Of a stretch of 64,000 bases of DNA, positions 39,613 through 48,800 are shown in pieces (positions within the stretch are counted from its first letter, which is position 1; each line of letters begins with the position of its first letter). Below the pieces are notes generated by a model. The model was not told the origin of the DNA, made no database searches, and was given only the letters and a program-made list of their open reading frames with translations. This DNA is from Tritrichomonas musculus. Lineage: Eukaryota; Parabasalia; Tritrichomonadida; Tritrichomonadidae. Where the stretch lies: NCBI GenBank assembly GCA_039105265.1, contig JAPFFF010000012.1:1178001-1242000 (forward strand). The letters are read 5' to 3'. The position numbers and the translations under genes are program-made.

Positions 39613-40546
39613 ATGACTTCTCAACCAATCATTGAGTATTTTGCAAATCATTCTTGCAATCTTACTGGTTTGCATATATTTTGTTCAAACAAATATAATG
39701 TCTGGTACCTGCTTTTAGCCACAAAGGTTACAAAATTAAATTGTCCATGTCCAAAGTGCCAAACTATAACAAATGTTTTACATCATACCTGTGAAAATTA
39801 TTTCAATTTAGTTCGTTTCTGTCCGAAATGTAGAATCCATTTTCCATTATCATCATACAATTCTAAAGAGATCTCATATAGAACCACCAACTTTTCTGGC
39901 CTTAGCAAACTGCTGGGTTCATAATTCACTAGATGCTGCTTGCTCAGAATGCTCTGTGAATGAAAACACCATAACTATCTTTAATACTTCTTTCAGAGAT
40001 TCTGTCATTGCAGAGCTTACTGATGGTGAACTGCCTCAAATTGGTGGCAAAGACTTGGACGAAGAAATTGATGAGACCGTTATATCTCATAGGAAATACA
40101 ATAGAGGTCGAGTACTTTCAACAGTTTGGGTATTTGGTAATTTGCCATCATACAAAGGAAGCTTTTGCTATCGTTTTCCCAGACAGAACTGCCCCAACAC
40201 TTACCCAAGAAATAGCCGACCATATCTCTACCGGATCTATAATTCATTCTGATAGCTGGGCCTCTTATCAACAAATCGAAGCTATACCAAACAAAAATTT
40301 TGTTCATTATTCCGTAAACCATTCAAAGAATTCTGTGGACCTTGAAACAGGGTCCCACTCTCAAAGTATTAAAAGTATGTGGAGGGATTTGAAAGTCAAA
40401 AAAAAACCTCATGTGGGATAAGGTCGCAAGAATCGAGCGGTTATGTCTTTGAATACATTTGGCGACGTAACAATTTAAAACGTCTTCCGAGAAATCAAAA
40501 ATTGATAAGATTTCTGGAAACTATTAGTAAAACTGATTACTTTTAA
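39613..40546 (+). pseudogene. Broken Merlin/IS1595-type (ISXO2-like) transposase
   Basis: Pieces of one transposase in three successive frame shifts. An N-terminal zinc-ribbon-like part (CPCPKC...CPKC, 39613-39924) precedes a second part with the diagnostic IGGKDLDEEIDET and HRKYNRGRVLSTVWVFG. The third part has VFPDRTAPTL, HSDSWASY and VNHSKNSVDLETGSHS; the C-terminal EYIWRRNNLKRLP follows in another frame. The third catalytic acid (normally IE..W) appears as Lys in SIKSMWRDL. It is therefore an inactive DNA-transposon fossil. Terminal repeats were not located. Confidence 0.85.
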
Positions 40547-41574
40547 TAAAGAAAAATTAAAAAACTAAAAAAAAAATGATTTTAATTATTTAATTAATCT
40601 TTTATGATTTTCTCTTAGATTTAAATATTAAAGTGATGATAATATTAATATTTTGAATTATGTATAAATACCAGAAGTGTTTTGAATCAAATCGTGTCAT
40701 GTTGTTGATATTGATTGATTGCAAAAGGATTATCTAAAAAAAAATTTAAAAATCAATCAATATCAAGGACTTTTAAATAATGATATTGGATCAATATTTC
40801 AACATTAAAATGATAAAAATTGGATTGAACTAAGTCTAAAAACCAGTACTTGCTTTATTTATTATGCATTTTTCTTATCCTGTTATAACTATTAATGCTA
40901 CCATGAAATCTTTGGAATGAAGCTTTCTCTTGAACAATACCAAACACTTCCTGATAATTTTGGAAAACAGCTTATTTTATATTGTTTCTGCTCAAGCAAA
41001 CAAAATTTTACACACAATATAGTAAATGGAGACGATTGCTACAAAACTGGAAAGAACATGCTTGGATGGAGCATTATAACAAAGAATGCTGGAATAATAA
41101 TAAAATAGATTAAATGAACTTGTTTAAAAAGCACTGGAATTGGATTTCCAATCCCGGAGCCCGTTTAATCTACTATATTCAACTACCATTACATCAAAAT
41201 TAAACCCAAAAAATTGAGCCCAAAAAGTTGCGCCAAATACATAAATCACAATTTCTTGAATATTTAAGATGCAGAAAAACCTTAAATTATAATACAATTA
41301 AAGCTTTTAATTATTATGGAAATTATATGAAATACAGAAGGTATTTGCAGAAAATGGATTCAGCAAAAAGAAAAGTAAAAATAAAAATAGAAAAAGTAGA
41401 TGTAGATACCAAACCAAGTTTGTAAATCAAATTTGGCAGGATGATGTGCACTATATAAATGATATAAATAGAAGCCATGTACAATCAAAAAGTACTCAAA
41501 AAAAAACTGTGCTTTTTACCAATTACTTGCTTTAAGTCATCTTTGTTTTTGCAATACAAATTATTTAAAAAATA
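40547..41574. other. Repeat-derived spacer with hairpin and small unassigned ORFs
   Basis: A 16-bp perfect inverted repeat (TTGATATTGATTGATT, 40705-40720, with 40751-40766) forms a stem with a 30-nt loop. Frames at 40917-41108 (63 aa) and 41228-41425 (65 aa, a Tyr/Lys-rich piece with YNYIKAF-like composition) may be fragments of an unidentified mobile element. Neither is supported as a host gene. Confidence 0.4.
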
Positions 41575-41619
41575 AATGAAGTAGCTTTTTGAGGCGAAGC
41601 CTCAAAAAGCTACTTCATT
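41575..41619. repeat. Perfect 21-bp-arm palindrome beside the recombinase element
   Basis: Arms AATGAAGTAGCTTTTTGAGGC and its exact inverse are separated by GAA. Pairing extends about 7 bp more with one mismatch. It shares the words AAATGAAGT and CTTTTTGA with the neighbouring terminal inverted repeat. Confidence 0.85.
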
Positions 41620-41639
41620 CATTTTTAATTCTCTTTTTT

Positions 41640-41740
41640 GCAACTTTTTGAGTATAGCTTTTTCACTATTAAAAAAAATAAATGAAGTTTTCTTTTTGAA
41701 TAAAATTAAAAAATTTAAATATAAAATAAAAAAAACTTTT
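41640..41740 (+). repeat. Left terminal inverted repeat of recombinase element
   Basis: The inverse of 42861-42957, starting GCAACTTTTTGAG. A few substitutions and 1-2 bp indels separate the copies. Confidence 0.85.
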
Positions 41741-41835
41741 ATACTTTATATTAATTAAAAATAGGCTCTAATTGAAAATACTCTTTTAAAAAAAGCGGTT
41801 TAATTCAAATGACACCGATTAAATATATTCAAATA

Positions 41836-41917
41836 TTACGATGAAAGTTTGAATTAAAATTTCATTCAAACATTACGATGAGTTTTGAATTAAAATTTCA
41901 TTCAAATATTACGATGA
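41836..41917 (+). repeat. 36-39-bp tandem repeat over the recombinase start
   Basis: The block ATTACGATGA..GTTTGAATT followed by AAAATTTCATTCAAA occurs in two full copies plus a third start. Each copy brings its own ATG (ATTACGATG), two of which are in frame with the recombinase. Confidence 0.8.
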
Positions 41918-42822
41918 GTTTGATGCAACAACTTCTCGCCAAAGGAAATGAAATCAAAGCCAATTCAATTGCTTTGTCTTCAAAGCAAGCATATCAATCA
42001 TGTCTAAATGTTTACGAAGATATTTTGACAAACACTATTCAGGAAGATCCTTATCCGATTACTGAAAACAAAATCATTGCTTTCATAGTATATCAAAAAG
42101 AAACTAATAATCGAAGTTATTCTACCTTAAAGCAATATATACAAGCATTCTCATCATATTTTAAAGATCATGATGTAGATAATATAGTTTTGTCAATGAG
42201 TTTCAAAATTTTTAAAAACGGTTTAAGAAGAGAGATGTCAGGTGGATATTGTCCAAAGGCAAAAAAACCTTTTGATCCTGCATGGTTTAACTTAATTTAT
42301 GAATCAATACCACCAACAAATGCACCTGATCAAAAGTTTTTCTTTTTAATGACATTAAGCTTTTATTGCTTTTTAAGAATTTCAGAAGTGATTAATTTGA
42401 AAAAATCTGATTTAAAATATGATGACGAAAAAGAAATTTTAAAGGTTCATATTTCTTGCTCAAAAACAGATCAAGATCACACTGGCGCTGATACTTATGT
42501 CACAAAAAACAATTCATTAAATTGTCCAATAAATTATATGAATTTTTTACAAAATTTAAGAGATGATGAATTCATTTGTAATAACACATATTATTTAAGA
42601 CAACATTTGCATGCAATATTAAAATCAATTGGAATTGACGATGTTGCTAATTATAATTGGCACTCATTTCGCCGTGGAGGTGCTTATTATGCCTCTTTGA
42701 ATGGCGTTCAAGATTGCGTCATAAAACATCAAGGACGTTGGAAATCTGAAGCCTATATTAGATATGTATCAGTTGATGGTGTAAGAGCTGGAAATGAAAT
42801 TTCTAATGCATTAAGATTTTAA
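41878..42822 (+). CDS. Tyrosine recombinase (phage-integrase fold), 314 aa
   Basis: Catalyses site-specific strand exchange through a covalent 3'-phosphotyrosine. An N-terminal helical SAM-like DNA-binding region (about 20-120) precedes the catalytic domain (about 130-305). Visible residues: R167 in FLRISEV, a Lys in the SCSKTDQD hairpin, H262-x-x-R265 in HSFRRGG, H284 in HQGRW, and a nucleophile that is Y296 or Y293 in SEAYIRY. The active site is complete and the frame intact, so it may be functional. No reverse transcriptase or other gene is present, excluding DIRS-like retroelements. The start could be 41878 or the internal ATG at 41914, both lying in a tandem leader repeat. Confidence 0.9.
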   Translation: MSFELKFHSNITMSLMQQLLAKGNEIKANSIALSSKQAYQSCLNVYEDILTNTIQEDPYPITENKIIAFIVYQKETNNRSYSTLKQYIQAFSSYFKDHDVDNIVLSMSFKIFKNGLRREMSGGYCPKAKKPFDPAWFNLIYESIPPTNAPDQKFFFLMTLSFYCFLRISEVINLKKSDLKYDDEKEILKVHISCSKTDQDHTGADTYVTKNNSLNCPINYMNFLQNLRDDEFICNNTYYLRQHLHAILKSIGIDDVANYNWHSFRRGGAYYASLNGVQDCVIKHQGRWKSEAYIRYVSVDGVRAGNEISNALRF

Positions 42823-42860
42823 TCTAATTTTATCAAATTTTAATTAAAATTTTACATTGA

Positions 42861-42957
42861 AAAAGTTTTTTTATTTTATATTTAAATTTTTTATTTTATT
42901 CAAAAAGTAACTTCATTTATTTTTTTTATAGTGGAAAAGCGAAACTCAAAAAGTTGC
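42861..42957 (-). repeat. Right terminal inverted repeat of recombinase element
   Basis: Reverse partner of 41640-41740, ending CTCAAAAAGTTGC. Confidence 0.85.
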
Positions 42958-42970
42958 ACCTAGAGAATTT

Positions 42971-43710
42971 TTTTTTTTTTTTTTAAGGGTGAGAAAAAGT
43001 TTATGAATAAATATTTTTTTTTGAAAAAAAATAGGAAAATATAGTATAATTTATTATTTTAAATATATTTAAATTAAAAAATTTCATTTTCCTTAATGTT
43101 TTTAAAAAAGATAATAATTTATGTTATCAGGTAGTTGAAATTGGGAAATTAATGATTTAAATATACAGTAAACACTTTTTTCTATATAGTTAACAATATT
43201 TTGCTATAAAACGGCATTCATAAGACGAAAAGGATCGGATTTAAAAATTTAAAATTTTACGTAAAAAAAATCAATACTCAATTTTTTTTTCGTAAAATAA
43301 TCATTTTTTTTTAATTATTTCATGATAATTGAAATATCCAAAGAAATTTATCATTACTTTTTTAATTTTATAATGAATTTCCAAACTTAATATGAATATC
43401 TAATATTATTATTTTCGTACGGTCTAATAATCAAAAAAATCGTTCTGTTACATGATTTTTAAAAATACCATGATGCGGAGGGAACATATAATACAACAGT
43501 ATATTTGATATTGGATGAGATGAACTCGTTTTTAATAAGTATTGAAAAAGTTTTAAAAAGTATTGAAAAAGTCAGATTTAAATCGAGTTCATCTCCGCGA
43601 AAACGAAAATTCAACATATGGTTTATAATTAAATTAAGCTTTTTAGAACATGTATTTTAACGTAACAGAAAGCTTTTTTTTTTCGCTCACCCTTAATAAA
43701 AACCTTTTAA
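42971..43710. other. A/T-rich spacer
   Basis: It contains T/A runs and a short tandem-like repetition gtattgaaaaagt near 43535-43575. No gene seen. Confidence 0.5.
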
Positions 43711-43718
43711 ATAATAGC

Positions 43719-44195
43719 TAGACTTGTTAATTTGAGAAACGATATCAAAAACGTCACTTTTTTGCATCTGCTACTTGATTATCAGTTTTAAAATCTAATA
43801 TCGAGATTATCGATTATCAAGATATCGATATGAAATGTGATATGAAAATAATTGTAAACTTAATATCAATTACCGAGATCTCGAGATCTCAAGCAGATTT
43901 ATCTTTTTTTATTATTGGTATTTGTGATTTTACAATATTTAAAAATATATAATATTATGTATTGATGTTTATTTTAAGATTAAAATAAAAAAATACATTC
44001 TCTTTTATGAAATATTTGAGAATGAATTACGATCATATATTTATCAAAAAGTTTAATTGAAAATTCGGATATCAAAAGCTGAGAAAAAAAATTCTCGATC
44101 TCTGATATCGATCTCGAGAATCTGTGTATATTTATGTATCGATATCAAAAAGTCAATCAATTATCGATCTCGAGAATCGGAGAATAACAAGTCTG
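43719..44195. mobile_element. 477-bp hAT-like MITE with 8-bp target duplication
   Basis: Ends are inverse: left TAGACTTGTTA, right (reverse complement) CAGACTTGTTA, flanked by identical 8-bp ATAATAGC at 43711-43718 and 44196-44203. An 8-bp duplication and short Y-A-G ends fit the hAT superfamily. The interior has no supported ORF but is full of palindromic ATCGAT/CTCGAG words. It is therefore non-autonomous. Confidence 0.65.
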
Positions 44196-44203
44196 ATAAT
44201 AGC

Positions 44204-44509
44204 CTCTATTGTTTTTGGATGATTTTATATGAAAAAAAAATTTATTTTCAGAAGATTTTATTTTTAAATATATTTTTTTAGAAGCCAATTGCAATATTCT
44301 GATGAAATTTCTTTATTATCATTGAGAAGTTATTGAAAGAAAACAGTTTAAAATCTCATTTATTCAATTTTGAATATTAAAATCAAATTCCACTTTTTGA
44401 TATAATTATTTGCAAAAAATTCAATAGAATAATAAGAATAAAAAAATAAAAGCAATCAAAAACAAATAATCAATTCAAATTGATAAATTTTACATAATTC
44501 CTCAAAAAA
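44204..44509. other. A/T-rich promoter-side spacer
   Basis: Gene-free sequence between the MITE and the BTB/Tubby-like gene. Confidence 0.5.
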
Positions 44510-44515
44510 TCATTT
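44510..44515 (+). promoter_or_regulatory. Inr-like element TCATTT
   Basis: TCATTT is 13-18 bases upstream of the ATG at 44528 and fits the trichomonad initiator pattern. Confidence 0.4.
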
Positions 44516-44527
44516 TTTTTTATATTA

Positions 44528-45580
44528 ATGACTAATCAAACATTCCCAATTATTTATCAAAATGAACGTTTTATGGTTGATCCATCTTATTTATATGATT
44601 CATCAAAGAAGTTTCAAAATCTAATCAATTCCAATACTTATGATCTTCAATCAATTCAATTAAGAATAATAAATGAAAGGTTTACTTCAAGAAATATAAG
44701 TAACTTCCTTAAAATTTGCCAAAATCAACAAACTGATGTTCAAAACTCAGAGCTCGAAGAAATATGTTTAATTGCAAGAATGTTTTTAGCTGAGGGAATA
44801 TATAATACTTGCCTTAATTTCATACAAAGTAGCATTAATCCCAACTATTCCATCCCTTGCGATTTAATTAATGAAGGATATGGATTTGAATATTTAATTC
44901 TTGAACCAAAAGAAGAAATACCATTTGTTCATCATGTTAATCTAAATGAACTTGAATTTGATGATAGTTGCGAATTTATTAACCCTGAAACTAAAGAAAG
45001 TGCTAATAATAATAATACAACAAATATCGAAAATCAAAAGAAAAAAATTCATTCAGCTGTTTATAAAATTATAGAAGAAATTCCAATAACAAAGAGAACG
45101 CGTTATTATATGTACAAAGACAATCAAATTATTTATATGGCAAAAACAAAGAGAGATGAAATATTTATTGGTAAAGGAACCGATTTTCACATTAGTGAAA
45201 ACAAAATTGAAAATACTGCAAGAGTTAAATTCAATAGCAATGGTTATAATATTGTTAATACAGATGAACAAGAATTTAAAATTGAATTTGTTAAAATTAA
45301 AAATTCATACTCCATGGATATTTCATTTATGAACAACGGACAAAAACTTCATTGGATACCTAAAATTCCAAAAAATCAAATAGAAATTGAAGGAGAATAT
45401 TACCACAGGCCAATTCCATCAAAAAGAAACATAATGTTGCAGAATAACAAAAATAATCCAACATTAATAATTAGGAAAATGTCGACAAAAATTATTGAGG
45501 TTGAATGCCACCCTGCAGTTAATCCAATTTCAGTATTTGCAATAGCTCTTTCTTATGTTATTGATTCTCAAAAATTGTGA
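44528..45580 (+). CDS. BTB-like plus Tubby-like protein, 350 aa
   Basis: Residues 1-115 resemble the divergent BTB/POZ-like N-terminus common in trichomonad proteins (FMVDPSYLYDSSKKF, then helices with a C-L-I-A-R-M-F-L motif). An Asn-rich linker is near 155-170. Residues about 180-348 look like a small tubby-like beta barrel with a terminal buried helix (PISVFAIALSYVI; tubby proteins end in a similar helix). Tubby-like domains bind phosphoinositides or act as scramblases. No signal peptide. The domain calls are by eye and moderate; the gene itself is clear. Confidence 0.65.
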   Translation: MTNQTFPIIYQNERFMVDPSYLYDSSKKFQNLINSNTYDLQSIQLRIINERFTSRNISNFLKICQNQQTDVQNSELEEICLIARMFLAEGIYNTCLNFIQSSINPNYSIPCDLINEGYGFEYLILEPKEEIPFVHHVNLNELEFDDSCEFINPETKESANNNNTTNIENQKKKIHSAVYKIIEEIPITKRTRYYMYKDNQIIYMAKTKRDEIFIGKGTDFHISENKIENTARVKFNSNGYNIVNTDEQEFKIEFVKIKNSYSMDISFMNNGQKLHWIPKIPKNQIEIEGEYYHRPIPSKRNIMLQNNKNNPTLIIRKMSTKIIEVECHPAVNPISVFAIALSYVIDSQKL

Positions 45581-45895
45581 ATAGATTTATGTTTTAAGAT
45601 CAAATTATTACTTTTTTGAATAAAAATAATTAGCTTAACATCTTTTTATAAGCTTTGATATTAAAAATAACATTATATCTTCATGGAATTTAGATAAGGT
45701 TGAATATTTTTTGTCGAGATTTATATGATTTTGATATTGCGATTAGTTGATGCTAAAAAATTCACATCAATACATGAATAAATCTTAAACTATATAAATA
45801 TTATAGATTCATTGTTTTTTTGATAATATAAAAATATTTCAAAATATCCAAAAACTCGTTATTTAATTTGAATTGAATCAAAATTCATCAAAATA
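45581..45895. other. A/T-rich spacer
   Basis: Gene-free upstream region; a TTCATCAAAATA word directly precedes the next ATG. Confidence 0.5.
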
Positions 45896-48800
45896 ATGTC
45901 TAATCAGCAACCACAAGCGCCAACTTCCAATTTAGCTGAAGCGCTTGTGGCATCTGGACTTGTTAAAAACGTGAAAATTCCTCAACCCGAACGTCTTACA
46001 AATTCAACAAATAATATATCGGAACCTGTAATTACAAACGTCCCAGCTCCAATTATTAGCGTACCTAATCATCTAACACAAACTAAAACTAAACGAGCAC
46101 AATCCAATCTTGACTTTGTAAATGTTACTTCTCAACGTGGACAAAATCAAATCAAATTAGCTCCAATTGAAAACATTTATGTTGATCGACAGACCAACGC
46201 TCCACTTCCGAAACTTAAATTAAAACCAGAAGGATCAGGTTTACGATCTGAAGCTCCACTTTCAGATCTCTCTTTTTTTCATGAAAAACCTCAAAAAAAA
46301 GAATCAACAGAATTGACTAACGAAGAAATACTCCGATCAATTCCATCAAACGAACCCATTACTTTTCCTCGTACAATGTTGGTAGCATCAACAATAGGAA
46401 AGCCACAAATTGCTTCGCGCGCAAATTACGAAAATTTAAATTCATTATTACAGCATCTAGTTTCTCAAATAGAACTTGATCCAAATTCAACTGATGAAGA
46501 AAAAATAGTAGCACAAAGAGATGCCTTTAATACAGTGATGTCCGAAATCGTCAGACAAGGATTTTATGAATGCTCAGAAAAAGGAGATTTGTTTAACAAT
46601 ATGCGAACATACATGAACCAAACAGCTGACCAAATTCCAGTATTAACTAATAAATTACAGAAAGTTAGAGAAGCTGCCCAAAATCAAATAGCAGCATTGA
46701 AATCGGAAAATGAAGATTTAGAGAAGAAGAATGAAACCCTTTTTGCAAAATATAACAGTTTAGAAAAAGATCAAAATAGGCTCCAGTCTCGTCTTAAATT
46801 TGCTGAGGAAAAAATTCCACAACTCGAAGAGAATACTCGACTTCTTCGTTTAAAGAATCAAGAGAGTGAAATCAAAGTTTCTGAGACATTGAAAAAATTA
46901 GAAAAAGTAAAAGAAAAGAAAACGAAAATGAAGAAATCCAATGTTGAAAACCAGTCAATAATAGAAGAAATGGGTAAGCAAGTTCAAAATCTACTCGATT
47001 TCAAAGAAAAAGCACAAGATACAGTTTTTTTATTAACAGATGAGAATGATCGTTTAAAAAAAATCAACATAGAATTGAAGAAGGAAATAGAAACATTGCG
47101 CGAAGCGACGAATGAACTAGCCAAAAAGCTAGAACAAACGGTCAAAGAATCCAAAAAGAATTCTAATCGAATCAACGAACAAACGCAAACCGCTTTCTTC
47201 TCAAAACAGCCAAATTATGGTGGAAACAATCGATATAATAACAATAAAAATAACGGGAAAATGAACTCTTCCTCAAATGACGGGATGGAAAGGGGGAGAA
47301 GCAGAAACCAGCTTTCTTACAGAAACGCTATGGAAAGTGATACAGAAAGTTCAGATGACGATGATAGTTACTACAGTTACTATGAAGATGACGAAAACAT
47401 TAGCAATCGGACAACAGGAACCACCTCCTCAACGACCAAATCTACTCCAAAAAGTTCCAAAATTAATAACAATAACAAGAACAACAACAAAAAGACACCA
47501 CATAAAGAAAGCAATGCTAAAAATAATAATAAAGTATCAGATAGTGGTAATGATAAAAGTGACATAAGCAATAATGACTACAATGAATCCGTTGATTCAG
47601 GTAATGAGAGTGAAACCACAAATGAAGCAGAAAACAACCAAACCGAAGAACAGGGACCCACAAAACCCAGACCAACGAAATCAAGCCACCAAAACAAGAA
47701 AAAAGACAAAAAAAGTCCTTCTAAAACAAAGGAAAAGACAACAACAGCAAAAAAACCAACAACAAAGCCAAATTCAGCATCCAACAAAGGCAATTCGAAT
47801 GGTATTCAAATCAACAATGACTCTGACCAAAACTACGAAGATAATGAAAATGACAATGAAGAAGAAAATTCTGACAATGACAAAGAAACGGACGAAAGCA
47901 ACGAGAACACAAAAGAAACAGATAATACAAAAGATGAAGATAATGGTAATGATAACAATGCCAGCAAACCAGTTCACAAGCGAAGGAAGAAGCACAAGAA
48001 CAAGAACAAGAATGTCACAGTTCAAGAGATCCGAGAACTGAAGAAAGATTTTGATGCATGTCAAGAATTTGTCGGTGACATTACGTTAGATTCATTCAAA
48101 AAGTTGAAAGAGAGAATTCTATCACGAAATGGGAGATTTGTTCCCAACACGGAGAACCTAATGAGAGCCCAAGATGGGACATTTAATATCATTAGAGAAG
48201 ATGAGACAGTCCCGCCCAGCGAAGGCTTCCACGACACTCTCCGGATGTTTGTCCACAGCCTGATGAATCGAGTTATGGACAAATCATGCTTCACCGTCTT
48301 CTTCTCGACGATAGGAATTCAGTCCACAGAAGCGGAGCTGATGAGCGAAGAAGAAGGCGGCAACAAGAGCGACTTTTCTAACACATCCAACCTCAGACTT
48401 CCCTCGAATTCGATGTCCCAGTCGCACTGCGTTATTCCGACCACTCGGACGATGCTTGTTGACCGCGAGACTATGTGTTTCCAGCACGAACTGATGCGCG
48501 ACGAGTTTGGGGACAATTTCACCAAATTATTGGACCCTGCATATTCTGACAGGCCCCCTCGATCATTTGAGTGGCTCGTGAAGTCGATCAAGTCGATCTA
48601 CGACGAGAAAACCGTCAAGGACACGAAGGACTACAGCGACATGGCCAAAATGGGCAACGGCGGAAGCTCTTCACTTTTCAAGGCGATTTCAATGCCGCTC
48701 TTCGCGCTGCAGTGGTCGATGAGGCAGTACGGGCTGGAGTACCTCGCGCACCAGTGCTGCTGGGACCTCGTCAATACGGCGCGCGCACATCAGTCGAAGG

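Larger units (their letters stand above)
41627..42970 (+). mobile_element. Tyrosine-recombinase DNA transposon with long inverted repeats
   Basis: About 1.34 kb. Left repeat about 41627-41740 and right repeat about 42861-42970 are inverse copies of about 110 bp, highly similar from GCAACTTTTTGAG inward (shared words AAATAAATGAAGTT and TTTTTGAATAAAAT), with small indels. They flank a single recombinase gene and nothing else. Outer limits are approximate (AATTCTCT on both sides), and no clear target duplication was found. Cryptons encode such recombinases but normally lack inverted repeats, so the arrangement is unusual. Confidence 0.8.

Noticed and set aside
47380-48591. Several 63-96-codon frames on both strands inside the large coiled-coil gene
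   Set aside because: They overlap an intact 1292-codon frame and arise from low-complexity and G/C-rich codon bias.
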